A stretch of 64,000 nucleotides of DNA from an uncultured Oscillospiraceae bacterium (GTDB lineage Bacteria > Bacillota > Clostridia > Oscillospirales > Oscillospiraceae): assembly GCA_934589835.1 (NCBI GenBank), contig CAKTOK010000001.1:62001-126000 (forward strand), in the 5' to 3' direction. The translations under genes and the position numbers were made by a program. Positions 9,301-17,787 of the stretch are shown here, one piece after another. Under the pieces are notes generated by a model that did no database searches, was not told the origin of the DNA, and was given only the letters and a program-made list of their open reading frames with translations. Position 1 is the stretch's first letter. Each line of letters begins with the position of its first letter.

Positions 9301-9344
9301 AGCGCAAAAAAAGAACAGCCCCGGGGCTGTTCTTTTTTTGCGCT
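9301..9344. terminator. Bidirectional terminator, 44-bp perfect palindrome
   Basis: AGCGCAAAAAAAGAACAGCC continues into its exact reverse complement, giving A and T runs on both sides. It serves the zinc-ribbon gene and the convergent lipoprotein gene. Confidence 0.92.
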
Positions 9345-9997
9345 CATCCCTGCCTGCTCCACAGCAGCGGGGCCGTGGTGCCGATCATCCCGTCGCTGCT
9401 CAGAAGGCCGTTGTCGTCGTTCCAGGACATGACCGTACCGTTGCTGCCGATGTCGCAGCCGGTGGAGCTCTCCTCCGTGAAGCTGCCGCTGTGCCGGCTG
9501 AGGTACAGCCGCTCACCTCGCAGCCGGTAATAGCCGGTGACGCTGCCGTCTGCGATGGCGCCCAGTATGGCGGCGGTGTCAAAGGAGGACAGGATATCCT
9601 CCGCCAGCGCGTCCACGGTGAGGCCGGACGGCTCCAGCGCCTTGTCGTATTCGGCGCGGGTCATGCCCTGCTTCTCCGCCTCCTGATAGCACAGCTCCGC
9701 GACGGTGGGCTTCAGCGCCTGCAAATAGGCGTCCAGAGACGCGGCGGTGGTGTCGGCGTCCATGGAGATGGTGAAGGTGCCGTCCTTGTTGAACACGGCG
9801 TTCAGCCAGACGTTCACCTCCTGCGCCGAGGTGTATTCCGTGCCCAGCGCCTGACTGACCACGGCATCCATCTGCGGGGTGACGCCGGGCAGGATGCTGC
9901 CGTGCCACGTGCCCAGCAGCTTCCGGTTCTCATTGCCGCAGGCCGTCAGGCCCAGCGTCAGCGTCAGCGCCAGCAGCAGCGCAAAGCATTTCTTCAT
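9344..9997 (-). CDS. Predicted lipoprotein, unknown function
   Basis: A 217-residue exported protein. The N-terminus MKKCFALLLALTLTLGLTAC is a lipoprotein signal with lipobox LTAC (Cys20), followed directly by GNENRKLLGTWHG. The LLGTWHG start and later GYYRLRGERLYLSR resemble small beta-barrel lipoproteins that begin with a GxW motif, but no family was recognised with certainty. AAGGAGGG precedes the ATG at 9997. It has its own promoter and is downstream of ridA on the same strand. Confidence 0.75.
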   Translation of the reverse strand: MKKCFALLLALTLTLGLTACGNENRKLLGTWHGSILPGVTPQMDAVVSQALGTEYTSAQEVNVWLNAVFNKDGTFTISMDADTTAASLDAYLQALKPTVAELCYQEAEKQGMTRAEYDKALEPSGLTVDALAEDILSSFDTAAILGAIADGSVTGYYRLRGERLYLSRHSGSFTEESSTGCDIGSNGTVMSWNDDNGLLSSDGMIGTTAPLLWSRQG

Positions 9998-10020
9998 CTG
10001 CGTTCCCTCCTTCTGGGGAA

Positions 10021-10050
10021 AGTATACGCGCGGGGAAAGAGGCGTGTCAA
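10021..10050 (-). promoter_or_regulatory. Promoter of the lipoprotein gene
   Basis: On the minus strand TTGACA (10050-10045), 18-bp spacer, TATACT (10026-10021). Confidence 0.8.
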
Positions 10051-10077
10051 GCGAACGCCGTCTTTTTCCGGCCGGTG

Positions 10078-10458
10078 TCACTTGACGCAGATCGTCTCGA
10101 TCTCCACCAGCGCGCCGCGGGGCAGCGCACCCACCTCCACGGCGGAGCGGGCGGGGTACTGACCCTCGGTAAAGAACTCGGCGTACACCGCGTTCATGGC
10201 CGCGAAATCACTCATGCTCTGGAGAAAGACGGTGGTCTTCACCACGTTGTCCATGGTGAGGCCGGCGGCCTCCAGAATGGCCTTTACGTTGGTGAGCACC
10301 TGACGGGTCTGCTCGGCGATGCCGCCGGGCACGAACTCGCCGGTGGCGGGGTCGAAGGGCACCTGACCGGAGGTGACCAGAAAGCTGCCGCAGTCGATGG
10401 CCTGCGAATAGGGGCCGATGGCTGCGGGGGCGTTGGCGGTGGCGATGATCTTCTTCAT
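10078..10458 (-). CDS. ridA: RidA family reactive intermediate/imine deaminase
   Basis: Hydrolyses reactive enamines/imines formed by PLP enzymes such as threonine dehydratase. The 126-residue length is standard. Family signatures seen are [12 protein letters not shown] at the N-terminus, [11 protein letters not shown], and the C-terminal [11 protein letters not shown] containing the substrate-binding Arg and the catalytic-site Glu. AGGAGGGTCCC precedes the ATG at 10458. Own promoter upstream; no obvious partner gene. Confidence 0.95.
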   Translation of the reverse strand: MKKIIATANAPAAIGPYSQAIDCGSFLVTSGQVPFDPATGEFVPGGIAEQTRQVLTNVKAILEAAGLTMDNVVKTTVFLQSMSDFAAMNAVYAEFFTEGQYPARSAVEVGALPRGALVEIETICVK

Positions 10459-10524
10459 GATGGGACCCTCCTGAAATATGAAAATAGTACGGTCCGGCAT
10501 GGCCGGAGGCGCTTTCTGCCTATC

Positions 10525-10553
10525 GTTATACCACATTCCGCCGCAAATGGCAA
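10525..10553 (-). promoter_or_regulatory. Promoter of ridA
   Basis: Minus strand TTGCCA (10553-10548), 17-bp spacer, TATAAC (10530-10525). Confidence 0.6.
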
Positions 10554-10614
10554 CCGTTGGGACAGGGAGGACGGGGCGAATGACGGAGCTGCGGCACGGG
10601 AGTGAAACAGGCAA

Positions 10615-10646
10615 AAAAACGTCCGGTCGGGAGACCGGACGTTTTT
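10615..10646 (-). terminator. Terminator of the ctsR-mcsA-clpC operon
   Basis: Stem AAAAACGTCCGGTC / GACCGGACGTTTTT with a 4-base loop just after the clpC stop; T run on the minus strand. Confidence 0.88.
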
Positions 10647-10649
10647 AGA

Positions 10650-13106
10650 TTACTTCTCGATGACCACCTTGCCGTCCCGCAGCCGCACGTGGGCGGTATC
10701 GCCGGACTTGAGGTTGCCCTCCAGCATCTGCTCGGCCACGGCGTCCTCCACCATGCTCTGAATGGCGCGGCGCAGGGGCCGCGCGCCGTACTGGGGATCG
10801 AAGCCGTCCCGGGCCAGCTCGGCCACGGCGTCGTCGTCCGCCTCCAGCGTGATGCCCTGCTGGGCCATGCGCGCGCCGGTGATGTCCAGCATACGGCGGG
10901 CGATCTGACGGATGTTGTCCTCCGTCAGCTGACGGAACACGATGATCTCATCGATACGGTTCAGGAACTCGGGGCGGAACGTCCGCTTCAGGTCAGCCAT
11001 CACAGCGTCGCGGATGCGGTCGAACCGCAGCTCCTCGGACTCCTTCCCGTCCTTCTCTCCACCGTCGAAGCCAAGGCGCGCCGCGTCGGCGGTGATGTTC
11101 TTGGCGCCCACATTGGAGGTCATGACGATGATGGTGTTCTTGAAGTCCACCTTTCGGCCCTGAGAGTCGGTGACGATGCCGTCCTCGAGAATTTGCAGCA
11201 GGATGTTCCACACATCCTCGTGGGCCTTTTCGATCTCATCGAACAGCACCACGGAATAGGGCTTCCTGCGCACCTTCTCGGTGAGCTGGCCGCCCTCCTC
11301 GTGGCCCACATAGCCGGGAGGCGAGCCGATCAGGCGGGAGACGGTGTGCTTCTCCATGTACTCGGACATATCGATACGCACCATGGCGTTCTCGTCGCCG
11401 AACATGGCCTCGGCCAGCGTCTTGCACAGCTCGGTCTTGCCCACGCCGGTGGGGCCCAGGAACAGGAACGAACCGATGGGCCGCTTGGGGTCCTTCAGAC
11501 CCACACGGCTGCGGCGGATGGCCTTGGCCACGGCGGTCACGGCGTCGTCCTGCCCCACCACACGCTGGTGGAGCTTCTCCTCCAGCTTCAGCAGGCGCAT
11601 GGACTCATCCTCGGTGAGCCGGGTGACGGGGATGCCCGTCCAGCCGGCCACCACCTTGGCGATGTCGTCCGCGGTGACGGTGCCCCTGTTCTGGGACAGG
11701 CTCTTCCGCCAGTTCTCCCGCTCGATGTCCACCTGCTCCTGATAGTTCTTCTCGATGTCACGCAGCTGCGCGGCCTTCTCGAAGTCCTGAGCGGCGATGG
11801 CGTCGTTCTTCTCACGGTGCAGGGTGCTGATCTTCTCCTCCAGCGCCTTCAGGTCGGGGGAGGAGCTTTCGGCGGTCATGCGCACCTGAGACGCGGCCTC
11901 GTCCATCAGGTCGATGGCCTTGTCCGGCAGGAACCGGTCGCCGATGTACCGCTTGGACAGCTGCACGGCGGCCTCCAGCGCCTCATCGGTGATGGTCAGC
12001 TTGTGGTGGGCCTCATACTTGTCGCGCAGACCCTTCAGGATCTCCAGCGTGGCCTCGGGTGTAGGCTCGCCCACGGTGACGGGCTGGAACCGGCGCTCCA
12101 GTGCGGCGTCCTTCTCAATGTACTTGCGGTACTCGTTGAGGGTGGTGGCGCCGATGACGCGGATCTCGCCGCGGCCCAGCGCGGGCTTGATGATGTTGGC
12201 GGCGTCCACGGCGCCCTCGGCGGAGCCGGCGCCCACGATGGTGTGCAGCTCGTCGATGAACAAAATGACGTTGCCGGCCTTCTTCACCTCTGCCAGCGTG
12301 TTCTTGATGCGCTCTTCAAACTCGCCGCGGTACTTGGTGCCGGCTACCATGCCGCTCAGATCCAGAGACAGGAGCTTCTTGTCCAGCAGCTCCTCAGGCA
12401 CATCGCCGGAGGCGATGCGCTCCGCCAGCCCCTCGGCGATGGCAGTCTTGCCGACGCCGGGCTCGCCGATGAGGACAGGGTTGTTCTTGGTGCGGCGGGA
12501 CAGGATCTGGATGACCCGCTGGATCTCCTTTTCCCGGCCGATCACGGGATCCAGCTTGCCGGAGCGGGCGGCCTCGGTGAGGTCGCGGGTGAACTCGGCA
12601 AGGGTCTTGTTCTTCTTGTCAGACTCGCGGCCGCCGCGATCCGCCGCGCCGCTGGCCACGGTGTGGGGCGTATCGTTCAGCTTCTGCACGATGCTGCTGT
12701 ACATCTTCTTGGGGTCCACGCCCATGGCGCGCAGGATACGCAGGGCCATGTTGCCGCCCTCCCGAAGAATGCCCATCAGCAGATGCTCCGTGCCGATATA
12801 GCTGCTGCCCATGCGGGCGGACTCGGACACAGCCAGCTCCACCACGCTCTTGGCGCGGGGGGTCAGGCCCTGACTGGGAGCCACGCCGGACGTGCCCTTG
12901 CCCACGCTGCGCTGCAGCACGTCGCACACCATCTCATCGGTGACGCCGTACTCGCTGAGGACGCGGTGGGCGATGCCCTCCTCCTCGCGGAGCAGGCCCA
13001 GCAGCAGATGCTCGGAGCCAACGTAGCCGTGGCCCATCTCCTCCGCCGCTTCCTGACTGAGACGCAGGGCCTCCTCGGCCCTCGGGGTGAATTTATTCTC
13101 GCTCAT
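10650..13106 (-). CDS. clpC: AAA+ unfoldase of the Clp protease, ClpC type
   Basis: ATP-dependent unfoldase that feeds substrates to ClpP. The 818-residue protein has, in order, the double N-domain (1-150, start [20 protein letters not shown]), first AAA+ domain with GEPGVGKT near 212, a middle UVR-type coiled-coil region (about 420-455, [15 protein letters not shown]), and second AAA+ domain with GPTGVGKTE near 550. The short middle domain separates it from ClpB. It is the last gene of the ctsR operon, 42 bp after mcsA, so it should be de-repressed by heat and protein stress. Confidence 0.97.
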   Translation of the reverse strand: MSENKFTPRAEEALRLSQEAAEEMGHGYVGSEHLLLGLLREEEGIAHRVLSEYGVTDEMVCDVLQRSVGKGTSGVAPSQGLTPRAKSVVELAVSESARMGSSYIGTEHLLMGILREGGNMALRILRAMGVDPKKMYSSIVQKLNDTPHTVASGAADRGGRESDKKNKTLAEFTRDLTEAARSGKLDPVIGREKEIQRVIQILSRRTKNNPVLIGEPGVGKTAIAEGLAERIASGDVPEELLDKKLLSLDLSGMVAGTKYRGEFEERIKNTLAEVKKAGNVILFIDELHTIVGAGSAEGAVDAANIIKPALGRGEIRVIGATTLNEYRKYIEKDAALERRFQPVTVGEPTPEATLEILKGLRDKYEAHHKLTITDEALEAAVQLSKRYIGDRFLPDKAIDLMDEAASQVRMTAESSSPDLKALEEKISTLHREKNDAIAAQDFEKAAQLRDIEKNYQEQVDIERENWRKSLSQNRGTVTADDIAKVVAGWTGIPVTRLTEDESMRLLKLEEKLHQRVVGQDDAVTAVAKAIRRSRVGLKDPKRPIGSFLFLGPTGVGKTELCKTLAEAMFGDENAMVRIDMSEYMEKHTVSRLIGSPPGYVGHEEGGQLTEKVRRKPYSVVLFDEIEKAHEDVWNILLQILEDGIVTDSQGRKVDFKNTIIVMTSNVGAKNITADAARLGFDGGEKDGKESEELRFDRIRDAVMADLKRTFRPEFLNRIDEIIVFRQLTEDNIRQIARRMLDITGARMAQQGITLEADDDAVAELARDGFDPQYGARPLRRAIQSMVEDAVAEQMLEGNLKSGDTAHVRLRDGKVVIEK

Positions 13107-13148
13107 ATATAAGCACTTCCTCTCTGTTTGTGGTGTTCCGCGCCGGAC

Positions 13149-13592
13149 TTACTTTTCCAGCGCCTTCAGCTCGTCCCGCAGCTTGGCCGCTTCCTCGAAG
13201 CGTTCCTCCTCCACTGCCAGATTCAGCTGTGTCTGCAGGGCATTGCGCTTGCGCTGCTTTGTCAGCGCGTCCTGCTGATCCTTGGGCAGCAGGTCGCCGC
13301 CCTCCTCCTGTGACGGCGCGGCCTCCCGCGCCTGCCCCAGCACGTCCACCGGCTCGGGGAACTCGGTGAGCAGGCGGGAGCCAAACCCGCCCAGCAGCGG
13401 CTCCAGCATCCCGAAGGGACGGGAGAAGAAGTCGCCGAACAGACCGCCGGTCATACCGGCGGAGCGGAACGAGTCGGTGTAGCCCAGCTCCTCGGCACAC
13501 TGGGGACACAGATGCACCTGCGTCACCTTGCCGTTGATATTGCTCTTATAGTAGAACGTGGATTCGTTCCTTCCACAACGATCGCACTTCAT
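13149..13592 (-). CDS. mcsA: McsA-like zinc-finger/UVR protein
   Basis: A 147-residue protein between ctsR and clpC. It has two zinc-binding CxxC pairs at the N-terminus (CDRC, then CPQC after 20-25 residues) and a C-terminal UVR motif (LAVEEERFEEAAKLRDELKALE). In Bacillus McsA activates the arginine kinase McsB and modulates CtsR. No mcsB gene follows here. AAGGAGG precedes the ATG at 13592. Confidence 0.9.
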   Translation of the reverse strand: MKCDRCGRNESTFYYKSNINGKVTQVHLCPQCAEELGYTDSFRSAGMTGGLFGDFFSRPFGMLEPLLGGFGSRLLTEFPEPVDVLGQAREAAPSQEEGGDLLPKDQQDALTKQRKRNALQTQLNLAVEEERFEEAAKLRDELKALEK

Positions 13593-13618
13593 AATAACAT
13601 AACCTCCTTGCTGAAAAA

Positions 13619-14068
13619 TCAGACTGAATGGATCAGGATCTGCTTGAAAATATCGGCCCGCAGCGCGCTGCGCTGCTCCTTGGCGGCGGTATGCAGGGCC
13701 CGCTCGCCGGTGGCGGACAGCAGCGCCTGCCCCAGCTCGCGGCTGATGGCCTCGGACTCCACCAGATTCTGGGTGATGGCCCGGGCGCTGGCATAGTCCA
13801 GCGTATCGCCAATGGAATTGATGACGTGCATCAGCAGCGTCTGCCGATCCACCTGCACCCGCGTGATGCGGATGTAGCCGCCGCCGCCCCGCCGCGACTC
13901 CACGATGTAGCCGTGCTCGGGGGAGAAGCGGGTGGACATGACATAATTGATCTGACTGGGCACGCAGTTGAACCGCTGCGCCAGATCGCTGCGCTGCAGC
14001 TCCAGCGCGCCGCCGGCCTCCTCCAGCTCCTGCTGGATGAAGCCCGCGATGATATCGGAAATTCCCAT
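13619..14068 (-). CDS. ctsR: Transcriptional repressor CtsR
   Basis: Class III heat-shock repressor. The 149-residue protein starts MGISDIIAGFIQQELEEAGG, has the winged helix with RFNCVPSQINYVMSTRFSPEHGY and the glycine-rich wing SRRGGGGYIRI that in the family senses heat, and a C-terminal dimer/Clp-interaction domain. First gene of ctsR-mcsA-clpC; two operator-like boxes lie upstream of it, so autoregulation is likely. Confidence 0.96.
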   Translation of the reverse strand: MGISDIIAGFIQQELEEAGGALELQRSDLAQRFNCVPSQINYVMSTRFSPEHGYIVESRRGGGGYIRITRVQVDRQTLLMHVINSIGDTLDYASARAITQNLVESEAISRELGQALLSATGERALHTAAKEQRSALRADIFKQILIHSV

Positions 14069-14104
14069 GCTTGCCTGCCGCCTTTCCACAAAGCCTAGTT
14101 TGAC

Positions 14105-14182
14105 TTTGCCTTTCTTTGACCTTGAACATAGTATAGCACGTTCCGCGCGTTTGTCAACACCTATTTTTGACTTTCTTTGACC
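14105..14182 (-). promoter_or_regulatory. ctsR promoter with two CtsR operator boxes
   Basis: Minus-strand promoter TTGACA (14157-14152), 16-bp spacer, TATACT (14135-14130). One box upstream at 14182-14166 reads GGTCAAA-GAA-AGTCAAA, an exact match to the known tandem heptad RGTCAAANANRGTCAAA. A second at 14121-14105 reads GGTCAAA-GAA-AGGCAAA, with one mismatch. The boxes flank the promoter, as expected for CtsR repression. Confidence 0.88.
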
Positions 14183-14247
14183 AAAAGTGTAAACGTTTTG
14201 TGAACAGCGGCAATGAAGGCCCTCTGTACAAATCATCGCCGATAGGG

Positions 14248-14253
14248 TATACT
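14248..14253 (+). promoter_or_regulatory. Putative -10 of the 587-residue membrane protein gene
   Basis: TATACT at 14248-14253 with TGTACA (14225-14230) 17 bp upstream. It is divergent from the ctsR promoter. Confidence 0.5.
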
Positions 14254-14291
14254 ATCCCCAGAACGCAAACCGACCGAGAAAGGAACTGCCT

Positions 14292-16055
14292 ATGAACACC
14301 AACTGGAACGATCCCAACTTTCAGGGCTTCGCCCATCAGCCCCGCCCCAAAAGGGAGCGCAAGCCCCTGGGTACGCCGTTGGGCCGCACACTGCTGAATC
14401 TGGCGGTGACGCTGGTTTTCGCCGCCGTCTACTATTATGTGGTGCTGCCGCCCATCAACCTCAAGAGCGAGGAGTTCTACGCCTTCGCCCTGCTGACCTG
14501 CGGCGTGTACGGCGTGTGCGCCGTGCTGACCTCCGGCTTTCAGGGAACCGGCGCCAAGGGCTACTTTGGCTTCCTGAAGAAGCAGTGCGCCGTCCCGCTG
14601 GCGGTGGCCGTGGGACTGGCAGCCACCGCGCTGGTGGGCGCGGTATTGGGCTGGCAGGTATTCCGCGCCCGGGACTACCGCGACCTGCTGACCGTCAATG
14701 ACGGCGATTTTGCCGCCGAGGTGGAGGAGATCAGCTACGACCAGATCCCCATGCTGGACGCCGACTCCGCCAAGAAGCTGGGAAACCGCAAGCTGGGTGA
14801 GCTGGCGGATATGGTATCCCAGTTCGAGGTGGCGGAGGACTACACCCAGATCAACTATCAGGGCCGCCCCGTCCGTGTCACGCCCCTGCGCTACGGCGAC
14901 GCCATCAAGTGGCTGAACAACCGCTCCCAGGGCCTGCCCGCCTATCTCATCATCGACATGGTCACCCAGAACGTGGAGGTGGTCCGGCTGGACGAGGGCA
15001 TCCGCTATACCACCGCCGAGCATTTCAGCCGCAACCTCTATCGCTACCTGCGGTTCCATTACCCCACCTATATGTTCGATGACCCCGCCTTTGAGATCGA
15101 TGAGAACGGCGATCCGTGGTGGGTCTGCCCTCGCGTCAGCCACACCATCGGCCTGTTCGGCGGCCGCGACATCATCGGCGCGGTGCTGGTCAACGCCGTC
15201 ACCGGCGAGAGCGCCTATTACGAGACGGGCAGCGTGCCCAGCTGGGTGGACCATGTGTTCACTGCCGAGCTGATCATGCAGCAGTACGACTACCACGGCG
15301 CGTATGTCAACGGCTTTATCAATTCCCTGTTCGGCCAGCGGGACGTGACCGTGACCACCGAGGGCTATAACTACATCGCCGTGGGCGACGACGTGTATAT
15401 GTACACCGGCGTCACCTCCGTGGTGTCCGATGAGTCCAACATCGGCTTCATCCTGTCCAACCAGCGCACCAAGGACACCCGCTTCTATCTGGTGGCCGGC
15501 GCCAAGGAGTACTCCGCCATGGACAGCGCCGAGGGCCAGGTCCAGCAGATGAAGTACCGCGCTACCTTCCCGCTGCTGCTGAACATCTCCGACCAGCCCA
15601 CCTATTTCATGGCGCTGAAGGACGCCGCCGAGCTGGTGAAGATGTACGCCATGGTCAACGTCAGCCAGTACCAGATCGTGGCCACCGGCGACACCGTGGC
15701 CGAGTGTGAGGCCAATTACCGCCGCATTCTGGCGGAGAAGGGTCTCGTCTCCGGCGACGACGCCCAGCTGCCCGTTACGGGACAGGGCGAGGTCAGCGGC
15801 ACGCTGGCCGATATCCGCTCCGCCGTGGTGGACGGCAACACCCTGTACTACCTGCGGCTGGACGGCGGCGCCGTGTACTACGTCGTTTCCGCCGCGGCGG
15901 CGCCGGAGGCCGTCATCTTCAACGTGGGCGACAGCGTCACCGTCCGCTTCGCCGAGGGGGAGGGCAGCATCCTCACCGCCGACAGCGTGGAGCGTACCGG
16001 TACGGCGCAGACGGCGCCCGTCCCCGCTGCGGACGCGGCGGACGATGCCGCGTGA
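14292..16055 (+). CDS. Large membrane-anchored protein of unknown function
   Basis: A 587-residue protein that I do not recognise. It has a basic, Pro-rich cytoplasmic N-terminus (1-30), three hydrophobic helices (about 34-52, 61-80, 98-120), then a soluble part of about 460 residues predicted outside the cell. That part has Tyr/Trp-rich segments such as DENGDPWWVCPRV and AYYETGSVPSWVDHVF and a Gly/Ala-rich C-terminal tail after a small beta domain. No catalytic motif was seen. It has an RBS (GAAAGGAA), its own promoter divergent from ctsR, and a strong terminator, so it is a single-gene unit. Confidence 0.8.
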   Translation: MNTNWNDPNFQGFAHQPRPKRERKPLGTPLGRTLLNLAVTLVFAAVYYYVVLPPINLKSEEFYAFALLTCGVYGVCAVLTSGFQGTGAKGYFGFLKKQCAVPLAVAVGLAATALVGAVLGWQVFRARDYRDLLTVNDGDFAAEVEEISYDQIPMLDADSAKKLGNRKLGELADMVSQFEVAEDYTQINYQGRPVRVTPLRYGDAIKWLNNRSQGLPAYLIIDMVTQNVEVVRLDEGIRYTTAEHFSRNLYRYLRFHYPTYMFDDPAFEIDENGDPWWVCPRVSHTIGLFGGRDIIGAVLVNAVTGESAYYETGSVPSWVDHVFTAELIMQQYDYHGAYVNGFINSLFGQRDVTVTTEGYNYIAVGDDVYMYTGVTSVVSDESNIGFILSNQRTKDTRFYLVAGAKEYSAMDSAEGQVQQMKYRATFPLLLNISDQPTYFMALKDAAELVKMYAMVNVSQYQIVATGDTVAECEANYRRILAEKGLVSGDDAQLPVTGQGEVSGTLADIRSAVVDGNTLYYLRLDGGAVYYVVSAAAAPEAVIFNVGDSVTVRFAEGEGSILTADSVERTGTAQTAPVPAADAADDAA

Positions 16056-16064
16056 CAGCAAAAG

Positions 16065-16103
16065 AAAAAAGGGAGCGCGACCGCCGGTCACGCTCCCTTT
16101 TTT
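16065..16103. terminator. Bidirectional terminator
   Basis: Stem AAAAAAGGGAGCG / CGCTCCCTTTTTT between convergent genes. Confidence 0.9.
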
Positions 16104-16109
16104 CTGTGC

Positions 16110-17339
16110 TTACACCACCTGAAACAGGTAAAATTTCAGATAATTCGTCTCGTCCACACCCCACAGGATGGGATGGTCGGCGCACTGCTGCCGCGCCTCG
16201 ATCTGCCGCAGCTGCACGCCTGCGTCCCGTGCGGCGCTGTGCAGCATCTTCACAAACAGCTCCTCTGTGGCGAAGTGGCTGCACGAGCAGGTGGCCAGAT
16301 AGCCGCCTCGGGGCAGCAGCTTCATGGCGCGGTAGTTGATCTCCTTATAGCCGGTGATGGCGCTGGCCACGGTTTTCCGGCTCTTGGTAAAGGCCGGCGG
16401 GTCCAGAATGATAAAGTCGTACCGCTTCGGCTGCTGCTCCAGCCGGGGCAGCAGCTCGAACACATTGGCCGCCACGCAGTCCATCACGCCGTCCAGCCCG
16501 TTGCGGCGGGCGTTCTCCGCCGCGCACTGCACCGCGAACGCCGACACGTCCACAGCGGTGACGTGGGCCGCCCCGCCCCGCGCCGCGTTCAGCGCGAAGG
16601 AGCCGGTGTGGGTGAAGCAGTCCAGCACCGTCCGGCCCTTGGCCAGACGGGCCACCGCCAGACGGTTGTATTTCTGGTCCAGAAAGAAGCCGGTCTTCTG
16701 CCCGTTCTCAAAGTCCACGGTGTAGACGATGCCGTTTTCCACGATGTCTACGGCGGTCTGCTCCGGCGGCGTCTCACCGGACAGGGGATACCAGCTCTTG
16801 CCCTGCGCCATGCCCTCCAGCCCGCGGATGGCCACGTCGTTGCGCTCATAGATGCCGCGGATGTCCTGCCCGTCCTCCCGCAGCACCTTCGCCAGCAGGG
16901 GGAACAGCCGAGGCTTGATGCGCTCCATGCCCAGGCTCAGGGTCTGGGTCACCAGCACGCTCTCGAAGCGATCCACCGTCAGGCCCGGGAACAGGTCCGC
17001 CTCCCCGAAGATCACGCGGCAGCAGCGGCTGTCCGTCTCGCCCATCACCGTCTTGCGGTAGTCCCAGGCATAGCGGATGCGCCGCTCCCAGAAGGCGTCG
17101 GAGAAGTCGTCGTTGGTGTTGCGGCTCACCAGCCGCACACGGATCTTGGAGCGGCTGTTGTAAAACCCGCAGCCCAGCCAGCTGCCGCGGCGGCTCACCA
17201 CGTCCACCAGCCCGCCGTCCTCCGGCGCGCCCTCCACGGCGGTGACCTCGCCCTCGTAGACCCACGGATGCCCGCCGGTCAGAGCGGCCTCCCCCTTGGG
17301 CGTGATGAGGACCTTTGCATAGGGTCGTACTGCTTTCAT
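16110..17339 (-). CDS. Class I rRNA methyltransferase, RlmI-like (PUA + SAM domain)
   Basis: SAM-dependent RNA 5-methylcytosine methyltransferase of the RlmI/YwbD type, 409 residues. An N-terminal PUA-like domain (GHPWVYEGEV, residues 20-80) binds RNA. The Rossmann domain shows the SAM motif VLDCFTHTGSFALNAARGG near 225, the catalytic-motif DPPAFTKS near 308, and TCSCSHF near 350 with the Cys. The ATG at 17339 follows GAAAGGCGGT. Its promoter lies inside the first 43-bp direct repeat of the tandem element upstream, so the insertion abuts this gene's control region. Confidence 0.93.
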   Translation of the reverse strand: MKAVRPYAKVLITPKGEAALTGGHPWVYEGEVTAVEGAPEDGGLVDVVSRRGSWLGCGFYNSRSKIRVRLVSRNTNDDFSDAFWERRIRYAWDYRKTVMGETDSRCCRVIFGEADLFPGLTVDRFESVLVTQTLSLGMERIKPRLFPLLAKVLREDGQDIRGIYERNDVAIRGLEGMAQGKSWYPLSGETPPEQTAVDIVENGIVYTVDFENGQKTGFFLDQKYNRLAVARLAKGRTVLDCFTHTGSFALNAARGGAAHVTAVDVSAFAVQCAAENARRNGLDGVMDCVAANVFELLPRLEQQPKRYDFIILDPPAFTKSRKTVASAITGYKEINYRAMKLLPRGGYLATCSCSHFATEELFVKMLHSAARDAGVQLRQIEARQQCADHPILWGVDETNYLKFYLFQVV

Positions 17340-17361
17340 GGTGTCTACCGCCTTTCATTTT

Positions 17362-17404
17362 ATGGCCTCATCATATCACATCTCCCCGCGCGTTTCCATA
17401 TAAA
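17362..17404. repeat. 43-bp border direct repeat, copy A
   Basis: Begins ATGGCCTCATCATATCACAT and ends CGTTTCCATATAAA. It differs from copies B and C by one base (C at 17384, T in the others). Left of it is the rlmI-like leader; right of it the element starts with CAACACACG. Confidence 0.95.
17370..17398 (-). promoter_or_regulatory. rlmI-like gene promoter inside border repeat A
   Basis: On the minus strand TGGAAA (17398-17393), 17-bp spacer, TATGAT (17375-17370), directed at the methyltransferase gene. Both hexamers lie within the 43-bp repeat, so copies B and C carry the same leftward promoter. Confidence 0.6.
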
Positions 17405-17416
17405 CAACACACGATA

Positions 17417-17432
17417 TGTCGCTCACGCGACA
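17417..17432. repeat. Left-end hairpin of element copy 1
   Basis: TGTCGC-TCAC-GCGACA, a perfect 6-bp stem 12 bp inside the border repeat. The same hairpin is at 18878-18893 in copy 2. Confidence 0.7.
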
Positions 17433-17447
17433 GACTTCTTACGATGA

Positions 17448-17495
17448 ATCACAAGAAACTTGTTGTTCCGGTTGTCCTATCACAAGAAACTTGTT
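17448..17495. promoter_or_regulatory. Two 17-bp iterons upstream of the RHH gene, copy 1
   Basis: ATCACAAGAAACTTGTT occurs at 17448-17464 and 17479-17495, exactly 31 bp apart (about three helical turns). Each has an inner dyad ACAAG-AAA-CTTGT. This is the form expected of an operator for the RHH-like protein encoded 50 bp downstream; binding is inferred. Confidence 0.7.
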
Positions 17496-17545
17496 ACGCC
17501 GTGCGCCGTAGGGTAGGGGATTCCACTATGAGAGGGGGTGTCTGA

Positions 17546-17752
17546 ATGTCCGAGCCTCGCAAGCTGACGCCGCAAAGCAGATGGCATAAGCTGCACCTGA
17601 GGACGGTATCGGCAAAGCTGCCGCGCAAGTCGTACCAACGGTTTCGGGATGAATGTATGCTCTGCGGCATGACGCCGTACGCCGCCGTGAAGCTGCTGTG
17701 CGAGACTGCCACGGCAGAACGCCTCATGATGCTGTGGACGCGGGAATCATGA
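17546..17752 (+). CDS. Small ribbon-helix-helix-like protein, element copy 1
   Basis: A 68-residue basic protein. Residues 18-26 (LRTVSAKLP) fit the beta strand and 27-60 (RKSYQRFRDECMLCGMTPYAAVKLLC) fit the two helices of a CopG/Arc-type ribbon-helix-helix DNA-binding fold. GAGAGGGGG lies 8 bases before the ATG. Such proteins usually bind short direct or inverted repeats, and two iterons lie just upstream, so autorepression or a role in element maintenance is likely. The family assignment is by pattern only. Identical copy at 19007-19213. Confidence 0.75.
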   Translation: MSEPRKLTPQSRWHKLHLRTVSAKLPRKSYQRFRDECMLCGMTPYAAVKLLCETATAERLMMLWTRES

Positions 17753-17787
17753 AGCGCTTCATACTTCGTGATTGCTTCATCATGAAG
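17749..17787. repeat. ATGAAG/CTTCAT palindromes after the RHH gene, copy 1
   Basis: A perfect 14-bp palindrome ATGAAGCGCTTCAT (17749-17762) overlaps the RHH stop, followed by CTTCATCATGAAG (17775-17787). The latter 13-mer also occurs in the ftsW-mraY gap near 50.24 kb. Confidence 0.8.

Noticed and set aside
10602-13112. An 836-codon open frame on the strand opposite clpC
   Set aside because: Antisense of clpC; it arises from GC-rich codon bias, has no RBS or recognisable domain, and clpC is certain.
14154-16091. A 645-codon minus-strand frame opposite the 587-residue membrane protein
   Set aside because: Low-complexity Gly/Val/His translation; the plus-strand gene has membrane helices, RBS and terminator.
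17362-17404. dif/Xer recombination site as the 43-bp repeat
   Set aside because: No resemblance to the 28-bp dif consensus arms.
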